This document shows positions 12,625-22,049 of a DNA stretch of 64,000 nucleotides, piece after piece. The DNA comes from Bemisia tabaci (lineage: Eukaryota; Arthropoda; Insecta; Hemiptera; Aleyrodidae), in NCBI RefSeq assembly GCF_918797505.1, contig NC_092796.1:56698851-56762850 (forward strand). Reading direction: 5' to 3'. The translations under genes and the position numbers were made by a program. A model generated the notes under the pieces. That model was not told the DNA's origin, made no database searches, and saw only the letters and a list, made by a program, of their open reading frames with translations. Positions within the stretch are counted from its first letter, which is position 1; every line of letters starts with the position of its first letter.

Positions 12625-15600
12625 TCTTTTTATCGATAATATAACACACGTTTCCCCAAAAGGAAGCATGACTTTAGACTGACAGAAAATAAATTATTCG
12701 TCATTTTTCAACTTTTTCTAGCATCGTTTGGGTTCACAGTCATACCGACTAGAGACGTGAAACAAAACTTCTGAAATATCAAATTCTGCGATTCTTCAAT
12801 GCGATTCTTCAAGCCCTAATTTGATCGTAGACGAGATACTTAGACGCTGAGAGTGGGTGGTAAGCAAGTTACTTCCTATTTCTCTTGGGACACTTCTGAA
12901 GTCAGGCTCATCAGGAGTGGTAAGCATAGTCAACACACTCATTCAGATATTGAAATGCGTTCAGATGTTACCTACCTCACGGCAGCCTTTAAGACCAAGG
13001 CTTGACTTTCGGAAGTGTTGACAATAGAAATGATGTGTTGACTTTGCTAACCACCCCCAAGCCTTGGTAGAGTAGGTTGGACTGTATTTTCCAGTGAAGA
13101 ACTTCTGTTTCTGAATCTGACCCATCCACAAAAGCACTTAACTGCATAGAACAAAATATACCAGGTACTTTGAGTTAAATCGGGATTTTTCCATGTTAGT
13201 GCTGCTTAGTTTTTTATTTTAAATTCACGCTTTTTAGCATGTCTCAGTCGAATTAGAGGAATGATTCTTTTGGTTAGAGAGCCCGCAATGGCATTTTGTA
13301 ACGATCTCGACACACATGTTTTGGCCACTTAAACCGGTAGCCTTACATGCACGGACACTGAACGAAATCATTGACCACGTTGTAGTGTGTACCAACACGT
13401 GGCAGACAACCGCTTTCCGTTTCAGTTCAGATTTAAGTTATCAAAACTTGTGTCCCGAGTATGTCAAAAAATGTCATCGGGCTCTCTGACTGTTCCTCAA
13501 AGACCCGATTTAGGTATTAGGAGAGTGCTACGTCATTTTCTCAGAGAATGTGAGGAGTTCGTTTTTCCACGATGATGAGTTGTTTTTATCATGAGTATGA
13601 AATTCACTATCCACCGTTAACTTTATGTCACTTTCCATCAAAGAAACATAAAATGTATCTAATTTACCTACCCACTCCTTATTTATAGATTATCCCGCAT
13701 TTAGAGGATGAAACTTGGTACGTTGGGTTTGGCGGAGTTTTACGAATCATTGAAACAATCAAAGAGGAAGGTAAATCATCAATCACCCTAACTAAAACTT
13801 TATATTAATAAAATTAAAATATAATCGCTCTTGTCATTTCTTCAGTGCGGTGATTAGTTTTTGAATTGGACGTATTTCTATCAAACGGAACTATGTGCAT
13901 TAAGACATGAGCCCTGAGACCCATAAGAATACATGTATAACAGGGCTCACGTCATAATGCACATAGTTCCGTTTGACAGAAATACGTCCAATTATTAGAC
14001 ATCACAAATTCTACGTTCATCCCAATATTTACTGGATGTTTACTCATATCTGTTCACTTTCTACTCATATCAATGGTCAAAAACGAGTAGGCCGATTTTC
14101 CTGGTATCACTAAGATTTTTACTAGCATTAGTAGAGATTTAACAAATATCAGCAGAGATTCAATAGCTATCAGTTTTGTGTGCTTAACAGGAGCGCCGTA
14201 TGATCATTCGAATGCTACCAAATTTCCTCCCAGAAAAAAAAAAAAAATTATTTTTGAGGAAAGATATAGATATATCTCATTGAAATTCTCCGACGGTTTC
14301 AATGAAATCGAACAAAATTCTCTGGAGGATTCGAAGAAATTTTTTAAAAACTCTCCCGAAAATTTAAGGAAAAATTCTTGTGAATTTTCTCGAAAATTCG
14401 TGATTGGTCAAAAGGCGTTTGGCAACGTCTAAAGGCTCATAGGTACGGCGCTTTCCTCAGCACGGCAGAGTAGATATCCAGTGGCGTGGCGTGAATGATC
14501 GATTATCGATATTTCTCCATTTGAAGCTATGGTAAAGAATCGATTATTAAGGTGCTCGCTGCGAACACCCTGTCTATCGATCCTTTTCCTTAGGTTTAAA
14601 GGACAGATCTATCGATATATCGCAAAGCACGCCACGCCACTGCAGATATCCAACTTGATATCAGCCACATTCTTAACCTTTTCCATCTCGTTATTTTCTG
14701 CAGGGTATCTATATGCTTAATATATTCGACTAACTGCATGACCGTGAACCAAGGATCTTTCATTCATTATTTGTTTGTTCGTCAAGGTTTTCACGACTTA
14801 AATGCAGCATGTGCCATTCCAAGACGTTTGTCACCCCAAATTAATTTTGGCTCCGGATTTTCGCCACGAAGCAGCTCCTCTGCTCTGGATTATCTTAACC
14901 ACTACATGCACTATGGATTGCAGGGAGACGCATCAAAACCTGATGATAGCCTCCCCGAAACCGTGTCCACTATCGAGCCTCCTCCAGAAATTGAAGTGGC
15001 GTCCCCCGATAAGCGTTTGGTGGACATTCAGAGCTCCCGAAAAAGCCTCGTGAGCAATCGTCACGCGAACAGAAGTGCATTTGTGAACCGTCCGAAAATA
15101 CTGTCTCACATTCCGGAACATCCGAGCGCTGTCTTTTATTTGTGCACGGTCATCCTCCTCGTCCTCTCGTTTTGGCTCATCTCTTGCGTTGCCTTTGTAT
15201 TTTGCAAAATATTCCATAGCCGTAACTTCAGGAGGTACTATAGATTTCTTGAATTTGAACCCTTAGCCTGGTTACACGATCAAATTCCCGTCAAATTTCG
15301 ATCAAAATTATGACCAAGATGGCGGTCGATGGTTATCTAGATTGATGTGTAAAATTAATTAAAACAGCGTGTTGATTGAAATAAGCATGGAATAAGCACG
15401 GTTGTGTGAAAATCAGATGAAGGATGAACCCCACAGCTCCATCATCTACCATCAAATTTTTGCAGGCCGCAGAAATTTGATGGTAGATGGTGCGCACCAG
15501 TCACAATTTGATCGGAAATTGATGGAAATTTGAGCGTGTAACCAGCACATTACTATATTCGTAGGCGAATCCAGTCTTGCCGAATGGCGAGAAAGGGGGG

Positions 15601-18600
15601 GGCGGAACGGGGGCTTCCCTCTCAAAATTTTCGAATTTTTAAAGTATCTGATAAGCAGTTTGAGTCAATCTCGTCATGAATAATTATTACCAGATGTAAG
15701 CGTTAACCCTTCCTCTTTCCTCAGTTTCATCCTTCTCCCTTCCTTCCCTTTTTTATCATCCTTTGATTGGAGCAAACGGGGGGGGGGGGGGTGTGGCACA
15801 CGCCCCCTACGCTTTTTCTTGGATCCACCTATGGCTGTATTTCAATTTTTTTAAAATTTATTTTTATAAAAGTTATTTTAGATTTTTAGTCCATTTGAAA
15901 CTTTATGTTTTAAATTGAATCGCTCGTTCCAGAAAGTATCCGATTCCGAGGAAAGAAAAATCCCGAATACGGAAAACTGATTTCAGTTGAAAATTTTCGG
16001 TGAATAAAGGGTGCTTTTGGTGCGTGTAAATCAGTTTTCAAAAGACGCCATAGCAAAAAAATGAAACTGTTTGGTCCTTAAATGGTCGGGTATGAACGTT
16101 CTTAAACCTTGGATATGCGTTCTTTACGAAACAAGTGGAATTCGCACCTACCGACCATCTTAATGCAAAAATAAGGAGGGGGAAGATAAAGAAAAAATGG
16201 GTAGGCGTAAAATGAGGTACGCATCCCCCAAATAACCCTCTCTGCAATAAAATAGAAGTTTCATTAGTTTCCAAGTTGCCGAGTTTTCGAAGCAAGGCGT
16301 TCAAGTACAGTAGAGCTTTACCTATAAACTATCTTAGAGAGGGCATCGTGAAAATTCCACCTTTAGTTTTTTGCAATTTCTACAAAATGCATCTCATGCA
16401 ATGTACCCATGTTAGTTCATGGATTGCAGACCAAAGAAAAACATCTAAGGCAATTTTTCCCCAAAAAAAGTTAACGTTTCATCATCTTTTTTCTTGTTTT
16501 CTCCTCTTTTACAGGGCAGATTTAGAAAAAAATGAAGACTCATTTAAACTTCTTGCAGATTCAGAAGGTAATGCTCTCCTTTTTCATCCGCAACAAAATA
16601 TGTGATGCAATTAGGCAAAAGGGTCCTCAAAAGGGAAACTCAAATTTCTCAACACGACAAAGAAAACCAGTTGATCTGCTGCACGCAGGAGATACAGCCA
16701 ATTCAATACTATTTATAAGGGTAAATTTGCTCGAAAATCACGTTGGGCGCATCAAAAAAGTATGAAATCCACTCCTTAGTGCGCAATCTGAGTAGTTTGC
16801 AATACGCCTTTTCAAACAAGTGCTACATTTCAAATATACCGCGTATGCGGGCAGTTTCTCTTAGTGATCGGCTGTCAGGTATTCTTGAATTTTTTGTGAA
16901 TTTTCTCCACTCATTACATTTAAAAATTGCATAAAATTTCAAGTACTTGTCAACTTTTGATGTTATTTCTCTATTAAATTCGTAGGTTCTGAAGAAGAAC
17001 GAGGGCCATCTATTGAGGAAGAGTTGATGCGATGTTTTACTGAAAAGTAAGTGACACTATTATTTCACAACAAATTGGATAATCAATGCTTGAATTTCTT
17101 TACACTGAGTTTCGTATGTAAATTCAAACATTAAAAGTAGTTATTGCAGCTATATACCGAGGTCGTTTTTTCGCACCCATGTGTGGTCGAAACCTGGTTC
17201 ACATACGCCACATGAATCATTTCAAAACGTGTCAAGTACTGACCCAGTGAACGTATAATCCCGCTACACGCAACTATTGCGGCTCCAAAACAGCTCACTT
17301 TGCCTACCCTGGTTTTTGAAGGCGGATGGTCAGAATGAGAGTGGCTCGTTGTAAGAATTAGTGCGTGACGCTTCTCTTGTCACCGCTTTGCGAACCTAGC
17401 CCCTAGCTCAAAGTTCCACGCGGCATTTAATAAAAAACCGCCCCATAATTAACCTCTAAACGATGATATTCCAAGTCACATTTCGTCGCTCCTCTGAAGT
17501 AGGGCGTATTTACATTTCCGCACGAGCCCTAGAAATCATGGATTTATACGTGAACCAGAGCTCACGTGGAAATTGAGTTACGCGCTCACTTCAGAGGGGC
17601 GACAATTTGTCCATTAAATGGATAGGCTCTATATTGATAAGATTGAGAAAGGAAAGCTTGGAGACTTAAACACAGCGTAAAAAAGTAAAACATTTCATGA
17701 AGTCACAAACTCCCTATGCTCGTCCAGTTCCGTTGGCTGTGATAGGCATGGGAAACATTTCCTCGTCTAACTCTATTATTAAGGACGACTCCTTAACACA
17801 GCAAGTACACAGGAAAGCTCGGAGACTTAAACGCAAGCGTAGAAAAGTAAACCATTTTATCACGTGACAACTCGACAACCACTGTTCAGTGTGGATCTTC
17901 TTCGTTCAGTCCGGTTGGGAATGATTACTCTCCTTATCTTACACCTTTAGGAAAAGTTCAACGTGAAAATCTCATTTTTATTGGTTAGTCATTTGTTCTG
18001 TCCACTTCAATTTACCTTTAAAGACTCTGCCTTTGCGTGTTACGTATTCCTTTAATTTTTATTTTTTTTTTTTTTACTAGGAGGTACTTTGGAACTCTGA
18101 GTCAATTGAATCTCTCTACGTCGGATTCGTACGAGAAACTATCAATGGACAACGACGAGGATGTAAGTATGGGCACTCCCAGGAGCAGAGCAGCGCCACT
18201 GCGATTATTTCCAAGAGAATATGTTTTCACAGCTAAACCTAGTAAGGTGGCTTAATCTTGTAAAGGGGCGAGACCAGTGGGCTGATTATTGAAATTAATA
18301 GACAAAGCTATAGACAAATATGACAAGAGGGATATGGAGGGAACCTATTGGTGGAAGTTGGTGGTTGCAAAGGACACAGGCAGTAGGTAATAGACTAACT
18401 AACGGCAACTCACGATAGACCCTATAGTTAGTCCATCATTAACTCCCTTAGTCTATGAGGAACACCCATTTCAACCAATAGAAATACTCCATACTCCCTA
18501 TGTCTTCTTTGTCTAGAGCTTTGTCTATCAGTTTCAATAATCAGCCCGCTGGCGAGAAAATAGTTTCCGTCCGAGGTCTCTGTCCCGGTGGATAGTCCAC

Positions 18601-20250
18601 GTTACTTTTAAATAAAGAAATCGGAAAATTATTTTTATGTCAAATGAAAGAGCTACACACGATGATCCTCAACATCCCATGGCAATGTAACCCCACCAGG
18701 TTTTAAATTGTTGGAGAATTTTCAGAAATAACACTCTGCATAATATCGTCGCTTGGCTGACATAAGGGCGTAACTACACATTGAGATGAGCCTGGAAAGG
18801 CATTGAGTTGTAGGGACGACAGGGTTCATTGCAGAGTGCAGTTACGCCATTATGTCAGGGGCGACGATATATCCTCAACCTGCTTTAATTAGACGAATAT
18901 TTCGGATCAGCCTAACCCTATACCCCGTCGCATAATATCCTCTCACATTTTTAAAAAGAAAACTAAACCACATAAAATTTTGAGACTTCCTTGGAATTTT
19001 CTACTATTTAGGAAGAGCGTATTCACAGAATTGCAAGTCAGAATGTTGCTTAGTTTTCTTGCGAAAAAATTTGAACAAGCAAGGAAATTAGACAACGTTT
19101 GATGTAGTCAGGCCGATTCTAGTCAACGGTGTCCCTGCTCCCTGCTATATACTGAAAAAAAACTCCGGCAGTGGGAGCCGCAATTATAAAGGTTATATAG
19201 ACATACCGTCCGTTCCGGGCTCAAAGGCCGAAAATTCCGGCTGCTGGAGCCGTAGCTTCGGCCTCTGAACCGGAGCAATCGAAGCTACGCCTCCAGTAGC
19301 CGGAATTTTCGGCCTTTGAGCCCGGAACGGACGGTATGTCTATATAACCTTTATAATTGCGGCTCCCACGGCCGGAGTTTTTTTTTTTTCAGTGTAGACA
19401 AATAAACGCACAGTAATCGACGTTCAAGAATAGAAAAATTATACTGGCGATCGCTTATGGATGGCTAAAGTACGAAACCCACGTATCTCCATTTGCTATA
19501 TACGTTGCAGACGTCTTGTCATACTTTATTTTTTCTTCGGAAAACTAGTCAACACAGTTTTTTGAAAACTTTCTTGATTTTTAGTCTCTCTTAGCTGAAT
19601 ATATTCTGTGTAAAAAAGCTGAAAATTTGGCTTCTTTTCTTATGGAGATAATAAAACAGGAGCGGAAATTTTGAAACATCGCAATAAAGGCACGTGGTCT
19701 CGCATTTTGACCATCGTGATACTATATACATATCGTCCCGTCGCACGGTGGGTCGAGTCAATAGTAAAGGTCGGACAAAATTTGGAAACTTTAAAGACTT
19801 ATAACTCCGTTCATACAAAACTTCAAGGATCTAAAAATGTTACTATTGGTTTCCTCGTGGAATTTCCTTCTAGGAGCACACCTTGATCTTCAAAATGTGA
19901 CGAAAGAAACATCAAAATTCGCAGTTTTTGTCAAAAATTTCATGTTCGCCCTCTCTAATTGACTCGATCCACTGTGCGTCGGTGTAAAATTCTACCAACC
20001 GCTTTCAATGAGCATTCCCTTTCCCCTCTCATAAAGAAGAAAAAAAGTCTATCAATTCGGAGTAGTTATGAGCTTTTCCTAATTATTAAAATAGATAGCG
20101 GTGAGCAGTGTCGGAGATTCGTTCACTCTCTCTGACGAAAGCAAGGTCACATTCGGACAACAGGACATGGTCAACTTCGAAAACGATGACACCGTTCTTT
20201 GCGCAACCGAGACTCAAAAACAGAGCCACTCAAAGAAAATCCAAACCTGA
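5421..20250 (+). CDS. Unrecognised single-pass transmembrane protein (gene 1, nine exons)
   Basis: Joining 5421-5738, 7656-7908, 8980-9323, 13689-13770, 14787-15234, 16515-16567, 16986-17046, 18081-18162 and 20095-20250 gives an uninterrupted 598-residue protein; every junction has GT/AG and matching phase. Residues 1-20 look like a signal peptide (hydrophobic core WFVLFILVLCWGL). The ectodomain (about 21-446) has cysteines 45, 76, 181, 258, 282, 287 and 341 and a sequon at 427 (NRS). Residues 447-472 form a very hydrophobic membrane span followed by a basic stretch. The tail (473-598) is acidic and contains DSFKLL (490-495) and YEKL (537-540), which fit dileucine and tyrosine sorting motifs. 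This predicts a type I plasma-membrane or endosomal protein. I recognise no domain and assign no reaction. The exon structure is well supported; the exon 4-5 and 5-6 joins rest mainly on phase. Confidence 0.72.
5774..6194. mobile_element. CACTGAAAAAAA-ended element built of GGTAATTTTACC motifs
   Basis: The left end is CACTGAAAAAAAAATTCTCG and the right end CGAGATTTTTTTGTTCAGTG. The interior repeats the palindrome-like motif GGTAA(N)TTTACC about a dozen times with variation. It begins only 36 bp after the exon 1 donor of gene 1. Confidence 0.75.
6255..6835. mobile_element. Foldback element with four AAGCGCCATGCGACGTTT arms
   Basis: The phrase CACAAGCGCCATGCGACGTT occurs direct at about 6298 and 6587 and inverted at about 6490 and 6775. 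This is a duplicated foldback structure in intron 1 of gene 1. Noncoding. Confidence 0.7.
7193..7353. mobile_element. hAT-like MITE, CAGTGG...CCACTG, copy 1 (diverged)
   Basis: It shares the interior (ATCGATTCTTCCCCATAGCT, GAACACC) with three better preserved copies at 10445, 14479 and 24476. The ends are CAGTGG and CCACTG; no clear target duplication remains. Confidence 0.65.
7444..7583. mobile_element. MITE, GACTGCATTTTGCAATTTGG family
   Basis: 140-bp inverted repeat (GACTGCATTTTGCAATTTGG and its inverse). Related copies are at 20703-20842, 29283-29425, 35276-35424 and 45952-46100. Noncoding. Confidence 0.8.
7656..7908 (+). CDS. Gene 1 exon 2
   Basis: Acceptor TTTTTTTCTAG, donor GTATGAAG, phase 0 in and 1 out; residues 107-190. 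A nearer GTAAGT at about 7810 would break the frame into exon 3, whereas the 7908 donor restores it, so the longer exon is preferred. Alternating charged and hydrophobic residues suggest helices; C181 lies near the end. Confidence 0.75.
8015..8101. repeat. Stand-alone palindromic GGCGCC module
   Basis: The left arm GGCGCCTACAACCTAACGGG and right arm CCCTGTTAGGTTTGTAGGCG form an ~80-bp palindrome around GTGCGCAAT with a few mismatches. Outer ends are GCAGTGGCGCC/GGCGCCACTGC. Unlike the copies at 11515, 33654 and 48865, it is not inside the ~930-bp element. Confidence 0.8.
8170..8597 (-). mobile_element. tRNA-derived SINE, split by a MITE
   Basis: Read on the minus strand from about 8597 there is a tRNA-like head: box A-like TGTGGTGTAGTGTTTG, then, after the MITE at 8298-8552 is removed in thought, AACCAAGAGCTCCCGGGTTA with box B-like GGTTAGATTCC. 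The body follows down to about 8170. It is probably a decayed SINE; no functional tRNA is expected. Confidence 0.5.
8298..8552. mobile_element. MITE, CTGCCGTGCTAAGGAAGAAC family, inside a SINE
   Basis: Ends are CTGCCGTGCTAAGGAAGAAC and the inverse ending TTTTTCCGTAGCATGGCTG. Flanks read TATA on the left and TATA on the right, consistent with a TA or TATA duplication. It separates the two halves of the tRNA-like head above. Confidence 0.7.
8980..9323 (+). CDS. Gene 1 exon 3
   Basis: Acceptor TTGATTTTCAG, donor GTAAGTTC, phase 1 in and 0 out; residues 191-305. It holds a run of four aspartates and a lysine (DDDDK, 219-223), a serine-rich stretch near 236-244, and a closely spaced cysteine pair C282/C287 (QCFQGKC). 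Confidence 0.8.
9861..10138. mobile_element. MITE, GGGCTGATT(A/G)TTGAAATT family
   Basis: Left ATCGGGCTGATTGTTGAAAT, right TTCGACAATCAGCCCG. The same family as 18274-18552. It lies in intron 3 of gene 1. Confidence 0.75.
10445..10609. mobile_element. hAT-like MITE with perfect 8-bp target duplication
   Basis: Ends CAGTGGCATGGCGTG and CACGCCACGCCACTG. Flanked on both sides by TCGTGTTT (10437-10444 and 10610-10617). End sequence and 8-bp duplication fit hAT-superfamily MITEs. Confidence 0.88.
11290..12195. mobile_element. CCCTGG element, third copy, ends lost
   Basis: The interior matches the full copies 33212-34140 and 48477-49413 (for example CAAACATTTCAAAATTATGA and CACAGTATCAT) and carries the palindrome at its centre. 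The terminal CCCTGGTAAAAATTGGC sequences are not evident. Confidence 0.7.
11515..11624. repeat. Perfect 110-bp palindrome (55-bp arms, no loop)
   Basis: The centre lies between 11569 and 11570 (ATTGC|GCAAT). Every base from 11515 to 11569 pairs with 11570-11624, including CGCGACACGCGCACTGGCGC and its complement. A transcript could fold into a 55-bp perfect hairpin. Confidence 0.93.
12579..12623. repeat. Long poly(T) tract
   Basis: About 43 uninterrupted T within intron 3 of gene 1. It may be the tail of a minus-strand retrocopy or SINE, but no body is recognisable. A lysine-rich reading frame across it is artefactual. Confidence 0.85.
12660..13680. other. Gene 1 intron 3, distal part: no exon seen
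   Basis: No family repeat with clear ends and no exon whose phase fits between exons 3 and 4. An open frame at 13387-13575 lacks flanking splice signals that preserve the frame. Confidence 0.5.
13689..13770 (+). CDS. Gene 1 exon 4
   Basis: Acceptor TTATTTATAG, donor GTAAATC, phase 0 in and 1 out; residues 306-332, including HLEDETWYVGFGG. The exon follows a 4.4-kb intron full of transposons. It is short, but both flanking phases fit. Confidence 0.65.
13867..13990. mobile_element. MITE, TGGACGTATTT...AAATACGTCCA family, short copy
   Basis: Ends TGGACGTATTTCTATCAAAC and GTTTGACAGAAATACGTCCA. Longer relatives are at 48341-49940 (interrupted) and 52459-52794. In intron 4 of gene 1. Confidence 0.85.
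14175..14467. mobile_element. MITE, CGCCGTATGA...CAGCACGGCAG family
   Basis: Left GCGCCGTATGATCATTCG, right GGCGCTTTCCTCAGCACGGC. Same family as 8298-8552. In intron 4 of gene 1. Confidence 0.6.
14479..14642. mobile_element. hAT-like MITE, copy 3
   Basis: CAGTGGCGTGGCGTG at the left and CACGCCACGCCACTG at the right. Flanks TAGATATC and CAGATATC agree at 7 of 8 positions. It ends about 145 bp before exon 5 of gene 1. Confidence 0.85.
14787..15234 (+). CDS. Gene 1 exon 5: membrane-proximal region and membrane span
   Basis: I chose the acceptor at 14786 (TTTGTTTGTTCGTCAAG) because it alone restores the phase left by exon 4; TTTTCTGCAG at about 14701 does not. The donor at 15235 (GTACTATAG) leads in phase 2 to exon 6. 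If unspliced, the frame would stop at 15313 after 26 more residues, a possible short isoform. It encodes C341, proline/serine-rich linkers, the NRS sequon at 427 and the membrane span AVFYLCTVILLVLSFWLISC. Confidence 0.7.
15320..16500. other. Gene 1 intron 5: no exon seen
   Basis: It contains a small inverted repeat around TCTACCATCAAATTT (about 15447-15490), a G homopolymer near 15778 and AT-rich sequence. No frame-compatible exon. Confidence 0.5.
16515..16567 (+). CDS. Gene 1 exon 6: tail with acidic dileucine motif
   Basis: Acceptor CTCCTCTTTTACAG, donor GTAATG, phases 2 in and 1 out; residues 483-499. It encodes ADLEKNEDSFKLLADSE. DSFKLL fits the [DE]xxxL[LI] adaptor-binding pattern. Confidence 0.65.
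16986..17046 (+). CDS. Gene 1 exon 7
   Basis: Acceptor TTAAATTCGTAG, donor GTAAGTG, phases 1 in and 2 out; residues 500-519. An acidic stretch (SEEERGPSIEEEL) followed by a cysteine close to the exon end. Confidence 0.65.
17483..17605. mobile_element. MITE, TCGTCGCTCCTCTG family, copy 1
   Basis: Left TCGTCGCTCCTCTGAAGT, right ACTTCAGAGGGGCGAC. Related copies are at 18743-18870, 34635-34759 and 39428-39550. Confidence 0.8.
18081..18162 (+). CDS. Gene 1 exon 8: tail with tyrosine sorting motif
   Basis: Preceded by a long T tract and ACTAG; donor GTAAGTATG; phases 2 in and 0 out; residues 520-547. It contains SYEKL, which fits the YxxPhi endocytosis pattern, and several serines next to acidic residues. 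Confidence 0.65.
18274..18552. mobile_element. MITE, CCAGTGGGCTGATTATTGAA family
   Basis: Left CCAGTGGGCTGATTATTGAA, right TTCAATAATCAGCCCGCTGG. About 279 bp, starting 111 bp after exon 8 of gene 1. Confidence 0.85.
18743..18870. mobile_element. MITE, TCGTCGC family, copy 2
   Basis: Left ATATCGTCGCTTGGCTGACA, right GTCAGGGGCGACGATAT. In intron 8 of gene 1. Confidence 0.75.
19152..19391. mobile_element. CACTGAAAAAAA-type foldback element with ~100-bp arms
   Basis: Ends CTGAAAAAAAACTCCGG and CCGGAGTTTTTTTTTTTTCAG. The arms match almost perfectly through the GGTATGTCTATATAACC region, so DNA or RNA here would form a long stem. Confidence 0.88.
19477..19978. mobile_element. Two adjacent foldback MITEs
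   Basis: 19477-19710 is an ACCACGTATCTCC-family copy. 19747-19978 belongs to a second family with ends GCACGGTGGGTCGAGTCAA and TTGACTCGATCCACTGTGC, also at 41427-41642 and 42462-42692. They lie just upstream of exon 9 of gene 1. Confidence 0.7.
20095..20250 (+). CDS. Gene 1 exon 9: C-terminus and stop
   Basis: Acceptor TAAAATAG, phase 0; residues 548-598, then TGA at 20248-20250. Polar, serine- and glutamine-rich C-terminus with no domain. Another frame stays open across 20199-20510, so an alternative 3' end is possible but less likely. Confidence 0.6.
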   Translation: MAVSSVGDSFTLSDESKVTFGQQDMVNFENDDTVLCATETQKQSHSKKIQT

Positions 20251-20702
20251 TCGGAATCGGATACCAGCAGTGGAGTTACATGATAGCCGGCAGTAGCTTG
20301 CGGTTGCTTCAAAGATCAAACCATCCTTTTAATCTTCCAGCATTCAGCAAGGTAACTTCTTCCGGAGCAGAGGAGTGGATCAGCGTTTGCAACGTCGTGT
20401 CAGTTTTAGTTTTCTTGTTGTGTATTCAGACGAGGCACAGTAAAGACTGTGCATGTGGAGATGGAAAAAACTTGGTTGTTTATCTACCTACCTACTTATT
20501 GGTTTTTTGAGATGGTGTAGAGAGTCTTATTCCCTGGCAAAAATTGGCTGGGCAATAGTGTTTTGGAACATAGTCCGGCTATAGGATTTTTTATTGTCTC
20601 CATAGCTTAGGTATAGGATTTGTTATTGACCGTATATGAATGGCTATAGGAGCCATAAGATATCCTATAGCAGCTATCTTTCAAAATTCTGATGCACAAC
20701 CA

Positions 20703-20842
20703 ATTGGACTGTATTTTGCAATTTGGAGCTATAAATCCTGGCTCATCTGAAGAAACACGTAAGCGCATAGGAAACTAATGGCACCTACGTTGTTTTTAAA
20801 CAAGGCCGGAATTTATAATTCTTAATTGCAAAATGCAGTCCA
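20703..20842. mobile_element. MITE, GACTGCATTTTGCAATTTGG family, copy 2
   Basis: Inverted ends around GGACTGTATTTTGCAATTTG and AATTGCAAAATGCAGTCC, downstream of the gene 1 stop, possibly inside its 3' untranslated region. Confidence 0.8.
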
Positions 20843-21548
20843 ATTTTTACGAGGATTGTTCATTGGTGAGTAAAATTCTTGACGAGAGTCAGCGTCAATC
20901 AATGCAGAATTTGTTTATTTTCTATTGCAGATTCGTCCTTAATCATTCTTGAGAAGAATCCTTTAAGTAATTTAACTGTAAGCTCTTTTTGTGAGAAAAA
21001 GGAAAGAATCATGCATGAACGTAGTGCGGGGAAGAATCATTTGGGAACGTGGGTGGAACTGAAAATGGGGGCAATTTCTCGAAGTTGTTGACAGTCGTTT
21101 GTTCCATTACTTAGAATGGACTTCATTTCATAATTGTATTTAAATTTAGAATTTGAAAAATTGAACAGTCGTGTTCTTTAGAAATCTAGAATATGTATGA
21201 AGCTTTAATTAAAAAGCCACTTAATTGTGTGCAGGAAGAACTGACTTCATAAATTATCATTGTCCTTTTTCATCCTGGACCTCTAGTTTCCACACTTCAG
21301 TCATTAATGAAAAAAATTTGTCGTAAAATTGCTCACCTCCCAGTGAGACCTTAGATAGACGCTAAGATACTCTCGCACCGAACGTGTATTTTACACCATT
21401 AGAATATTATTTGGTGTATAAGATATTCGATTTCTCGATATTATTCCGTTACTCTGTTTTGCAAGATTCCGAACGAGTTTGATTCCGTAAATGTTTGTAC
21501 TTTCTAAGCACAGCTATACTTTCTTTGTAGATAATAGGAATACTGGCA

Positions 21549-22047
21549 AATAAACTCATTTTCCATCTAGGCCATACTTGTTGTGTGTGTTTTTTTTTAA
21601 AAAAAAGTAAATTCAAATATGACAGCAATTTTGCACGTCGAAAAAGAAGAAGTATTATCTTACCTTCCCCTTCTACATGTATTTAAACATCTTTTAAGCG
21701 CGCACATGAAGTCGCACAAAGTATATTTCACTAACCTGGTGCATCTTTGGGGAAAATTTCAAACTGCCAATGAATGGGCAGACTGCACGATTATTCGATC
21801 GTGTTCAAAATCGCCACACTCTGCCATGTGTGAGTATCTGTAATTTTCAAATCAGACCTTGTTTGATCTCGGGGAGATTGAGCATTTGTAAATAAATAAT
21901 TCAAGGTGTTTTATTCGAAAAACGAAAAATTCTCATCCCGAACTGAGTCTGAGATGTCCAATCATGACGATGTCTTTAAAATGCATTGACTGTTGCATTG
22001 GTTCGTATAATTTGATAGGGACAAATCCTCAATGAAGCACAAATAAA
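21549..22047 (+). terminator. Candidate poly(A) signals for gene 1
   Basis: AATAAA hexamers occur at 21549-21554, 21892-21897 and 22042-22047. None is close to the stop at 20250, so the 3' untranslated region would be 1.3-1.8 kb. No transcript evidence is available. Confidence 0.3.
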
Positions 22048-22049
22048 GT

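Noticed and set aside
12430..12669. Lysine-rich frame on the minus strand
   Set aside because: Produced by the poly(T) tract.
14703..14786. Upstream acceptor TTTTCTGCAG for gene 1 exon 5
   Set aside because: The frame from exon 4 would hit a stop or be out of phase; the 14786 acceptor fits.
20199..20510. Alternative frame over gene 1 exon 9
   Set aside because: It does not join exon 8 in phase and has ordinary 3' flank composition; kept only as a remote alternative end.
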